64,000 nucleotides of DNA from Paraphaeosphaeria minitans. Taxonomy: Eukaryota; Ascomycota; Dothideomycetes; Pleosporales; Didymosphaeriaceae. Below are positions 33,067-42,404 of the stretch, in pieces. The notes under the pieces were generated by a model, which was given only the letters and a program-made list of their open reading frames with translations, was not told where the DNA came from and did not search any database. Location: positions 868,001-932,000 of the forward strand of contig WJXW01000005.1 of NCBI GenBank assembly GCA_015832175.1, given 5' to 3'. The first letter of the stretch is position 1, and every line of letters begins with the position of its first letter. The position numbers and the translations under genes were made by a program.

Positions 33067-34242
33067 ATGGCCGGCTCAGTCGCACCACCGCCCAACGCAA
33101 GGGACCTTCTCCCACCACTGCTCGCCTGTTTGGCCACTGCAAACGCTTCACGACAACCGCCTCCCGCGCTCCTCCCGCTGCTGTCGCCAATCCTCCGCCA
33201 GCGCGTCCAGTTGCTTGCTTCGGAAGACTGGCTATCTCTTCTGTGCTGGGACAAGGAAATCGCATCCCGGTTACCAGAAGTCGTCGGGAGCCTGCACGTC
33301 GAGCCACACCCCGCGTCCGGTGAGATTGAAGTCGAGGACCCCGTTCAGATTCTGTATCGCCGCTCCGACGCAGAGACCCTGCACGCAAAGTTGGTGCTGG
33401 GAGAATATGGAATTGTGCCTACATATCTATGGTGTACAGGTGGAGAACAAGGCGATTGCTGGGAACTCTCCGACTTGAGGGGCATGCAGGACATGGATGA
33501 TGGCACCGAGTGGTTTCCGAGCATGAGTGAGGCGGCCGATGCTGGATTCCGCAGGAAGTCTTCCGGCACCAACGGTGCCACAGCACATCCTACTCCCTAT
33601 CTGCAACCGGAACCCGAAACGCAGCAACAGAATGACGAGGACGACGGCTCCTACTGGGCTGCGTATGATCAGACCCCAGGAGGTCCTACCCCGCACAAGC
33701 AGTCTCCTGCACCACCGACGAACGCTCGCGTACAGGTCGGCCCCACGCAGACGGAGCTTGAGTACTTTGCCCGCTATGCATCCGAGGTGCAGCCGGCAAT
33801 GGACCCTCATGATCCAGACGAGGAGGCTGCTGGTCCAAGCGAATCATCACTCAACGGTAACTCTTTTGGATTCGCTCAGCAAAGCAAACCAGAACCCACT
33901 AGAAGGCTATCAGATACTGCGAATGGCGTAGATCAGACCAACGGCGATCGCCGAGACTCGCCTCACGACAAGCCCGAGCACATTGAATCAGTTGGGGACA
34001 ACCGATATCAAGACCTCAACCACCCACGACCAGCTTCCTCAGCTTCATCGACCTCGGTGGAAAAGCTGGAGCGTGAAGCGCAAAACCACAGCCAAGCCGA
34101 GCTTGCAATCAAGCAACACATCAGCACAGACATGAAGAGCTTGTTCCGCTTGGCGAGGGCGTCAGGCATAGAGAGGGAAGAGTTCGAACGCATAATCAGA
34201 CGCGAACTGGAAGTCTTGCCCCTATTGGAACAAGACAACTAA
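33067..34242 (+). CDS. Uncharacterised conserved-looking protein (391 aa)
   Basis: Intronless. The frame is open for 48 further codons upstream, but MAGSVAPPPNARDLLPPLL is the first ATG with a good context. Residues ~8-150 look folded: a Leu-rich helical region (LLPLLSPILRQRVQLLASEDWLSLLCWD), then a beta-rich part (VQILYRRSDAETLHAKLVLGEYGIVPTYLW). The middle is disordered, and a C-terminal helix (STDMKSLFRLARASGIEREEFERIIRRELEVLP) closes the protein. I recognise no named domain. Confidence 0.75.
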   Translation: MAGSVAPPPNARDLLPPLLACLATANASRQPPPALLPLLSPILRQRVQLLASEDWLSLLCWDKEIASRLPEVVGSLHVEPHPASGEIEVEDPVQILYRRSDAETLHAKLVLGEYGIVPTYLWCTGGEQGDCWELSDLRGMQDMDDGTEWFPSMSEAADAGFRRKSSGTNGATAHPTPYLQPEPETQQQNDEDDGSYWAAYDQTPGGPTPHKQSPAPPTNARVQVGPTQTELEYFARYASEVQPAMDPHDPDEEAAGPSESSLNGNSFGFAQQSKPEPTRRLSDTANGVDQTNGDRRDSPHDKPEHIESVGDNRYQDLNHPRPASSASSTSVEKLEREAQNHSQAELAIKQHISTDMKSLFRLARASGIEREEFERIIRRELEVLPLLEQDN

Positions 34243-34676
34243 AACATACCCACAGGATGCGTAAGATGATCACCAGTTATGAAAGAGTTGTGGGTTATGA
34301 AGGGAAATTGTCCGATTGGTTACACGGATTGACGTGCGCATGTCAAGACCTGTTTGCATTTCCAAAGGCAGCGTTTTCTCCATCTGCATCCACGGCGGCG
34401 TTTTGTTTTCTGGGCATCAACTTGTACCACATGTCGATAATACGCATCGGGGGCAGTATCATGGCCAACTGTCATGACAGGACATCTTTATAGCACACGT
34501 TATAAATAAATAAATGGTATCCATGCAATGCTCACTGTTGAAGGCCATGATTCCTTTTTCCCGTCCCAGCCTTTTGGTATTGACCCCTTTCCTATTTCCA
34601 ATGTTGTAGACGTCCAGGCTAATTACCCTCCGACTTTGCAATCCGTACTCAGAATGCTGCCTATCCTTCAACAACC
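34243..34676. other. Convergent intergenic region
   Basis: 3' flanks of two convergent genes. A TATAAATAAATAAATGG stretch near 34501-34517 is A+T-rich and may act in 3' end formation. No gene is seen. Confidence 0.55.
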
Positions 34677-35469
34677 TCACGCTTTCCTTCTCCGGCCGCT
34701 GCCAGCAGACACATTCGCTCCGCTAGCCTTCAGCTGCTGCAGAATGTCAATCGCACTCTGGTTGCCCGAAGCATTCAACACATTCTCCGCCTCACTCCCG
34801 CGGCCAATTTCCTCGATAACGTTGTTCGGGTCCGCGGCGCCTACCACGGGCACCTCCGAGGCAAGCCACTGCTGGAACGGCTTCGCGATGAAGTAACCAT
34901 CTGAGGTGAACCACCGGGTGAAGGGAGCGCGGATGTGGATCTTTTGCGGGTGGCTCGAGCCAGCGGGGGTGAAGGTGACGTCGACTTCGTAGATGGGAAT
35001 GTGCTTCTTGGTGGAAGACGCTATCCTGACCTATGCTCATCCATCAGCACAGCGCCGTGTAACAGTGCAGCAAGCATAGAGCGCGCTTACTTTGCCGGTC
35101 TTGCTCTCGCCCTCGTACACCGTGCCCGCCTCCACGAACCAGAGCCAATAGCTGAAGCCCGTGTTGAGGAGGAAGTATGCGACTACCGCGGGCAGGGTAT
35201 ACGGCTTTGACGCCTCCCAGCCGAATTTCCAGTCGTAGTAGAAGAGGGCTCCGGCGATGATGACGGCAGTGTAGCCGATGACTAACCGGACGTCGGTCTG
35301 CTTGTGGATCTGCTTGAATTTGAGGGAGTGGAGGTAGTTTGGGAGCGCGTCGTCGGTGGTGTTCTTCAGGTCTAGGAGCCGTTAGCATGGCGGGATGGAG
35401 GTGATATTGACGGCGGATTAGTTGCGCACCCGATAGCGAATGCACTGCGATTTTAGTTGTTGCCGACAT
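34677..35469 (-). CDS. SPC2: Signal peptidase complex subunit 2 (SPC25 family)
   Basis: Three exons, 35469-35430, 35371-35091 and 35030-34677, give 224 aa. Introns are 58 nt (GTGCGC...CCTAG) and 60 nt (GTAAGC...ATAG). The protein supports the ER signal peptidase that removes signal peptides. Family features: the N-terminal NTTDDALPNYLHSLKF segment, two membrane helices forming a hairpin (LVIGYTAVIIAGALFYYDW and AVVAYFLLNTGFSYWLWF), then a cytosolic beta-rich domain (KKHIPIYEVDVTF, IRAPFTRWFTSDGYFIAKPF). The short N-terminal exon is normal for fungal orthologs. It is head-to-head with EMC3. Confidence 0.92.
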
Positions 35470-35710
35470 GGTGGGCTATGCAGTTGTATTTCTCAATCTT
35501 TGGGCGTGCCGAGTAGAAGCGTGGTGGTGGAATCGCGAGCTCACGCCGTCGGAGCGTGGTTGCTGCTGAGGGTAAGGTGTTCACAAGAGAGGCACGGGCA
35601 GATCCCTGTCACTTCAGATCCGCCGATGAGGCTCCGCTGGGAGCTTTCCCTCATCCCCACACTGCCTTTCCACGACACCACGTCCCCTCACTCAACCTAT
35701 CTCCGCCAAA
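35470..35710. promoter_or_regulatory. Shared divergent promoter of SPC2 and EMC3
   Basis: Only 241 bp separate the start codons, so the two ER-membrane biogenesis genes very likely share a bidirectional promoter. I see no TATA box; this is usual for housekeeping genes. Confidence 0.65.
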
Positions 35711-36912
35711 ATGGGACAGCCCCTTGTACAGACGATCCACCGGGATCCCGCCCTGTTGTGCGTACCGTCTGTCGCGTTCACGGCGCGGCAGCAATGCTAA
35801 CATACTCGTAGCTGGTGGATCCTGCTCCCCATTACTGTGGTCATGGTATGCAGCCCCCCTACGCATCATAATTATCACTAATTAGTGCCAGGTCCTGACG
35901 GGCATCCTCCGCCACTACGCGATGATCCTCCTCCAGACGGCGCCCAAGAAGCAAGAGCTCCCCAAGATCCGGCAACAACGCGCGCTCGTCCGTGGCATCA
36001 ACCTTCGCGGCAACGCAAATGTCCTGTCACCTGCCTCCTTCCAGGCCCGTAAGGCGTACATGGTGTCTGCGTTCCAGGAAGGCAAGTTTTTGGCCGAGCC
36101 GGATGCGAGGGGCAAGCCGAGACCGAATCCCATGAGCGACCCCGCGGCCATGGAGGGCATGATGGGCATGATGAAGGGGAATATGGCCATGATGATTCCG
36201 CAGACGCTGATCATGGGGTGGATCAACGCCTTCTTTTCAGGCTTCGTCATTAGTGAGTTGCACACCTTCCTTTTCCTTCCAGGTCGACTGGCGAAGCACG
36301 AGTTGCGAACTGCGAACGCAAACTGCGAATGGCGACAATAAATTTCCCGTGCAGATGGGCTCGTTCCGCGGAGCAGATTGTTGAGCTCAGACCGACATAT
36401 CAAGCCTCCGCTGAGTCGGTCCCAAGTCTAATGCGCAGGGTTCACCCTTCGTCGCCCCGTGTTCTCTCGCCATCTCTCGCCATCTCGCTAACCGTTGCTG
36501 CCCAACAGTGAAACTACCTTTTCCATTGACGCCACAATTCAAGTCGATGCTCCAGTCAGGTGTTGGCACCCGCGATCTAGATGTGAGATGGGTATCCAGT
36601 CTCTCCTGGTACTTCCTAACCTTGTTTGGGCTCCAACCCGTGTATAACTTCATCCTTGGAAGCAACAACTGTAAGTGCACCTAAGTGTAGCCAGTGCATG
36701 GCCAATGCTTTGATAAAGGCTGACATAAGATTCCAGCTGCAAACAACGTAACGCAGCAGATGGCCATGGCAAACCCAGGAGCGGGTCTGATGGGTCCTGA
36801 GCAGGATCCCGATAAGCTCTTCTTGAGCGAGGCCGAGAACTTGGAGGTGCTCGAACACCGCTGGATTTTGGACGGAATAGAAGATCGCCTGATCGCGAAG
36901 ATGGCCGCCTAG
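35711..36912 (+). CDS. EMC3: ER membrane protein complex subunit 3
   Basis: Five exons, 35711-35757, 35812-35845, 35892-36252, 36509-36670 and 36737-36912, give 259 aa, the expected length. EMC3 is the YidC/Oxa1-superfamily core of the EMC insertase for tail-anchored and multipass proteins. The assembled start reads QTIHRDPALFWWILLPITVVM + VLTGILRHY, the first membrane helix. Then come QTAPKKQELPKIRQQRALVRG, a Met-rich stretch (MMGMMKGNMAMMIPQTLIMGW), FFSGFVIMKLPFPLTPQFKSM, SSLSWYFLTLFGLQPVYNFILG, and the EHRWILDGIEDRL C-terminus. The third intron is 256 nt, long for this genome. The gene looks intact. Confidence 0.94.
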
Positions 36913-38814
36913 AGCCTGCCATTTGCCGGGATGTCAACCGACCATAGCCACAGCCACCTGCGACGGTGGAAGGACTGAAGGCGCAGTCCACGTTTTCAGA
37001 GGGCGCACATAGGTAGCTATGACGCCGCGCTGCAATCTGTACACTTTGGTGCATGATCGCTCAGCCAGTCAGACAACTATCAGTAGCTTGACGTTTCATC
37101 AATGACATTGACGCAACACTATGGTAGCTCGGACGTGGGATGATGAAAGGCGCAATTCGGGCCGTGGATCTGCACGATGCCGTGCCAAGCTGTGAATCAC
37201 GGCGCCTTGAGGCTGCCGTACGACATGGCAACATTGCTCAACTTCCACCTTGACTCTCGCAGAGCCGCCGGATAAAGCGGCCAACCCCCAATACCGAGCA
37301 CAGGACGGCATCATCCATCCAAGCGCCGATGCAGGGGCTTTCGTAACGCTACGACTCGAGTTGGAACCGTCGTGACGCCTCCCCCACCATCGACTGGTCC
37401 AATTCGGTTTGCTCAGCGCCGCCCGGGATGCGCCGCCCCCAAAGCCACTACGGTACCAGTTGCCACTTGTTTTGCGCCCCAAAAGCTCTGGCCTCTGCCA
37501 GCGATAGTCTCGGACTCGCGATCGGTCGAAGGCGCCCATCAAGGCCGGAACAGCGGTTCCAATTGCCAGCGAGCAAGTCCTGCGAGCTCGTAAAATTCCT
37601 CACTATTTGGATGGCTATGCTTCGTTGTCATAACTACCAACGCCCTCCTAACAACCTGCAACTGTTTAGTGCAGGCAAACAATGCACCGCCCTGTCTCTC
37701 GGGAGGTGCCTAACCATAGCGTTCTCGAGGCCCGTTCCGGTCAACGCTCGTTTCGGCTGCCCAATCGAGGGACAGGTCATCCACCCCTTCCGCAACCATG
37801 CTCGTGGATGGCTGTCGCGTTCGTGTTCGAATCGGGATCATGGCTACTATCAGCATTCCTTTTCCGCGCACTGTTCGCGGTTTGTTGTCCACGATTGCAG
37901 GACTTCATGCTGGAGCGGGGAGCTGGAAATGCATCCTAGCTTATGCGTCGCCTCATCCTAGTACCCTAGCACGAGAGTGCCCGTGTTTTGCGGTGTCATC
38001 GGCCTGTGCTTCTCAGGGCATCTGTCCCACCGATACCGACATATCGTCTTTCGAGCTCGACGGTCTAGCATTCAGTTACTGGCCCGAGTTGGGTGGGCTA
38101 GCCGAACTTGCGGGCCATCCGTACCATGCGCGGCCACTGACAGCGGCAGGAAACCATGGGAAGAACCCCTCATGCAAGCAAATTTCTTTTTCTCGAGACT
38201 CGCCTAAGGATCTCTCTCATACGATACCGAGAGTCCAGAGCTCCAAGCCCACTCCTCTCTGAGTGGTGGCGCTCCGCAAGGTGAGCCACCGGTGAATGCA
38301 AGTTATTACGCTAGTAAGGAGGCCCCTTGTCGCTGCAGCCGGTCTGTGACCATCCATCTGATTGGTTCTGTGAATGCGGCTCTGCAAGCATATCCACCAT
38401 AAAGCAAGACTGAGCATGTGCGCGCTCGCGGTGGTATACAACACCAAGAAAAGTGGGCAGTGCAAATCTCAATGCAATTTTAATATTCCTGCCTTCAGCA
38501 ACTACACGTGCTTCCACTGCTTCGCCCCCTTGTCCTCCAATCGCGATTCCGAAATATTGCGACTTTCCCACTAAGGAGCTTGTCTTCTTGAAGTTGGTTA
38601 TAACAGCGCAATACATCCTTTGCTTTTAGCACCAAGACCAAACGATACACAAGTAGGTCTTCAAAGATTTACACTTTCGTCCTACCAAGCTTAAGTTGTA
38701 CCAGACATAATCAGTGTCACCCAACCCAGCCATCCATCGCTCAGAGAGCAGATCGATCTGATATCAGATACTCGTCGCATCTGGACACTCGATACCGAAT
38801 CTTGTTCAATCACC
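36913..38814. other. 1.9 kb intergenic region
   Basis: ORFs of 60-177 codons occur on both strands, but none has splice partners, motifs or a signal peptide that I can defend. It includes the upstream region of the C2H2 gene at 38815. Otherwise I see nothing specific. Confidence 0.5.
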
Positions 38815-40368
38815 ATGACATACATTATGGAACCCTACAACCAGTATAGAGACCTACGACAGATCCCTTTCCAATTGGAACCTCGATCTACAACATGGAG
38901 CGGCCAACCATCAGCGACATTCGAGCACCGCTTTGCAATGGCGGACGATGGTCACTGCTATCCGCAACGGACCAACCACGATCTGATGCGCATGCAGAGG
39001 ATGCAATACTTTCTAGGTGAGCCCTCACCACTCACTTCGGGCATGCTGCATGCAAACCTGAACCCTGGTATCCACCACCAGCGCCGGGCCTTGAGCCTAT
39101 ACCCCACACCGGAGTATGCCCGACAAGATTCTCCAGACAGGACCTCAACCTCGGGCAACTCTAGCTACGCTACTGGAAACGAAGCTCGCTCACCCCGTGC
39201 CCTTCCTGAGGCCTACGGTAGCCCTACAAACCATGGCCAGTCAAGCTCACCGTACCCAGTGACGGATCATTTAAAGCGGGAGTCCTATCCCCCGGAGTTC
39301 GCGCATGGCAGTATTAGTGTGAATATGCGCGATCTAGAACTGTATAACCACCAACCAGAACCAGAAGCTCTTGTCGAGGAAATGGATGATGCAGGGACAA
39401 AAATGGAGCTCGACGGCACCTACGAACCGGATCCAGACTACACGAGGGTCGACTTGGGAACAGAGACATACAAAGAGTCACCCTGTTCTGCCGTCAATCA
39501 TTCATTGAGAGATGCTGAGTCGGTCCAGCCCATGGACCCGAGCGAAGGTGAATCTTCCGATGACGACTATACTCCGCGATCCACAAGACGGAGACGTTCT
39601 TCTGCTTCGTCAAACAGATCTCAACGCCATAGTCAAGGTCGCCGCCGCTCTAACAACAATGGACGGAACCTTTCTTCCATTACAACGGCCCCGACCATTA
39701 GGGTGACCAAGAGGGGCAGTAGGGGACCACACAAGATGTTGGGCGATACCTATACGGTGGACTCTCAACGACATTTCCCCTGCCCGCTCACCATGTATGG
39801 CTGCCTGTCCACGTTCTCATCGAAGAACGAGTGGAAGCGACACGTCAGCACACAGCACATCAAGCTCGGCTTCTGGCGGTGCGATCTCTGTGCTACTACT
39901 GTCGACCCGCACGACCCGCAGTCAGTATATCACAACGACTTCAACCGCAAGGACCTCTTCACTCAGCACCTTCGCCGCATGCACGCCGCACCTTCCACCT
40001 CGTCGCACCGCAGCCAGAAAGAATACCCAGTCAACGAAGACAACATCGCCGATCACCAGAAGCGATGCTTCCAGGTTCTTCGCAAGACCCCAGCCCGTTC
40101 GAACTGCCTCTACTGCGACGAAACTTTCACGGGCCCTAGCGCTTGGGACAACAGGATGGAACATATTGGGCGGCATTTGGAGAAGGACCGCAAGGTTGGC
40201 AGTGTAATCGGACATGTTGCTACTTGGAATATCGACAAGGAGCTTGAGCGGTGGCTCTCAGACGAGGGCATCATTACGCTCGACAAGGTGGGCAATTGGA
40301 AGATTGGCGATGGTCGTCCGCGCAGGCTCGGAGCGAGTGACGACGATACGTCTGATGAAGGTGCTTGA
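38815..40368 (+). CDS. C2H2 zinc-finger protein (517 aa)
   Basis: Intronless. Translation starts at MTYIMEPYNQYRD or at its fifth codon. Residues 1-300 are disordered, with acidic patches (EGESSDDDY) and a basic Arg/Ser nuclear-localisation-like stretch (RSTRRRRSSASS). Zinc-binding region from ~320: CPLTMYGCLSTFSSKNEWKRHVSTQH, CDLC...FNRKDLFTQHLRRMH with a long insert, and CLYCDETFTGPSAWDNRMEHIGRH. The C-terminus (NIDKELERWLSDEGIITL) is a short helix common in this family. The order of fingers parallels the 943-aa and 1300-aa proteins. It is probably a transcription factor. Confidence 0.86.
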   Translation: MTYIMEPYNQYRDLRQIPFQLEPRSTTWSGQPSATFEHRFAMADDGHCYPQRTNHDLMRMQRMQYFLGEPSPLTSGMLHANLNPGIHHQRRALSLYPTPEYARQDSPDRTSTSGNSSYATGNEARSPRALPEAYGSPTNHGQSSSPYPVTDHLKRESYPPEFAHGSISVNMRDLELYNHQPEPEALVEEMDDAGTKMELDGTYEPDPDYTRVDLGTETYKESPCSAVNHSLRDAESVQPMDPSEGESSDDDYTPRSTRRRRSSASSNRSQRHSQGRRRSNNNGRNLSSITTAPTIRVTKRGSRGPHKMLGDTYTVDSQRHFPCPLTMYGCLSTFSSKNEWKRHVSTQHIKLGFWRCDLCATTVDPHDPQSVYHNDFNRKDLFTQHLRRMHAAPSTSSHRSQKEYPVNEDNIADHQKRCFQVLRKTPARSNCLYCDETFTGPSAWDNRMEHIGRHLEKDRKVGSVIGHVATWNIDKELERWLSDEGIITLDKVGNWKIGDGRPRRLGASDDDTSDEGA

Positions 40369-40843
40369 ACACAGCATTCACTGGCGATATGATATGATGG
40401 GCTTCGGCGCTATTGGACTGGGCTATATTACGGGCTATGGATTACACCCACGAATTTCCTTATGTTCTGATACCCTTTGGCGTTCAGGACGAGCACACGG
40501 TTTCTACTTAGGTACCAAATTCGCCGCTTTTTTTTTCTTCCTTCCTTTCTTTCTTCTTCACATGACCTACCGGTATCATCGCATCGAACGTAGTCTCGAT
40601 TGTATTGGCCCTCCAACAGCAACACACCCACTGCTGTGCCTCCTCCACTTCAAACGTACCACGATGTCCTTCGCGACCACGCACTGCCCCACCCGTCCCA
40701 CCACCAATCCTCCAACACCACCCTCCCAGCCCCAATCCCAACCCACCTCCCACGGTCTCAGCCCCCCTCCACCGCATGCGCATCGCACCCACAAGAATGA
40801 AACATGATTACTTTACAGCATGCCAGTATCTGGGCGTCGGCGC

Positions 40844-40916
40844 GCTACTACCTACCTAGATCAAGCGCACGGAGCACAGGTTCTATAGGTACCTACCTAC
40901 CTACCTAGGTAGGTAT
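40844..40916. repeat. CCTA/TAGG arrays in inverted arrangement
   Basis: TACTACCTACCTAG, then a spacer, then TAGGTACCTACCTACCTACCTAGGTAGGTA. The second block is itself partly palindromic. Confidence 0.8.
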
Positions 40917-41257
40917 CCAGGCCCGCACCCGCTTTGTGGCGTTGGAGCTTTGACGCTGCGGGAGGCCTCGCCTCCTCGCCAGGGACGCGAGCGTGCCTCG
41001 TACGGTACCTACCCCGTGCCTGTGCGCGCCGGGCAGGTGTAGGCTTCGAGAAGGGTTTCCGTGCGATGGCGAGGGTGGGCTGTGGGAAGGTTGTTTGGGG
41101 TCAGGATGAAGGGTCGAGCTGCTGTGGGCGGTAGGTAGGTAGGTAGGTAGGTAAAGGAGTGCAGGCTACTTGGGGGTGGGTGGGAGATGGGAGGCTGGCA
41201 TGGAGGACGCTGGGCTGGAGATGTCTACCTAGTACACCCTCCTGGCAGGTTCGGGTG

Positions 41258-41300
41258 CATAGGTACCTAGGTAGGTAGGTAGGTAGGTAGATAGGTAGTC
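41258..41300. repeat. TAGG array
   Basis: TAGGTACCTAGG followed by about six TAGG units. A five-unit array lies 120 bp upstream at 41131-41154. Confidence 0.85.
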
Positions 41301-42404
41301 AGATGCTGGATTCTGATGTTTTTCTCTTGGTTAAAGACCACAGAGATCCGATCACCCTTAGGTACCTACCGTACCGTACCCCATCCTTACCACGCTACGC
41401 ACCCGAGCCTCCCAGGAGGGTGTATAGGTAGATACGGGTGGACGCGTCATGGGTGCGGCCCCCAGAGTCGAGAGGCACAGGTGCAGTAGGTACGATACGA
41501 CACAGTCCACGGCGGGAGGTGTTCGCCGAAGCAGTGCCGTGCAGTGCAGCGCCGCCGCGCGTGAAACGAGCATTCTCCACCGCGATCGACGGACGGCTCG
41601 CCCGCCAACGTCTTTCTCCCCGGCCGGCCGGGAGAACGCAATGTGCATGTTTGCAGTCGCGTTTGCACGCAGGACAATCAATCCATCACGTTGCATCACG
41701 GCCCCTCTGCCAATCAATCACTCCACACCCCGCACCGCCGCCGCCGCCGTGTAAAGCCCGCCCGTCCCATCATTCGCGACGCCCAACTGACACGTCACAC
41801 TCCCCCTTTGCACCCCCCGTCACCTTACGTTTGCCTTCTTTTTTTTCCTGCGTGCCCGGCGATGCCTGAATTTCCTCGGGCGGTCCTCAGGCAGCGAGAT
41901 ACGCTTGGGAGGGAGGCTGAGACCGCAGATACGGGGGGCTCGGCAATTGAGGATATGTGGAAATTGGGGGACGGGGATCTGCGGCGGGCCGGGGTAGTAA
42001 GCGCTGTGCATGTGGTGGAGGGAGGGATTGGAGAGGGGTGCTGCGCCTGAGGGCCGTGTTTTGCGTGAGTCTTGCTTGGGTATGGACATGTAGGTTGATT
42101 GCCGGTGAAGAGATGCGCGCTGCTTGTGTGAGGTGTACGTGTGCAGCATGCCAATGTTAGTAATATGCCTGATCGCTACTTGTGCATAAATTGGAAAGTA
42201 GGTCGGTGTGAAGGGTGCCGGAGCCTGCCTGTGCGGTTGTCTTGTTGGATAGGTCTCACGGTTGAGTATCACTGGAGGACTGGTGCAGAGGGTTTAGTTT
42301 CCACGTACACAGCATCTTGCGACCATTTTTGAGGCTCATTCTTTTATCTGTGTTTTTTACCACACATCAATCTAGGATGATGTCACCATCGAACGGCTGC
42401 TCCA

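Larger units (their letters stand above)
40369..42404. other. Repeat-rich intergenic region
   Basis: About 2 kb between convergent genes. TAGG/CCTA arrays lie at about 40844-40916, 41131-41154 and 41258-41300. The many ORFs at 41400-42270 overlap on both strands without motifs, so no gene is called. Confidence 0.55.

Noticed and set aside
37798..37860. tRNA-like GTTCGAATC box near 37830
   Set aside because: It matches the B box, but no A box, acceptor pairing or anticodon arm can be built around it.
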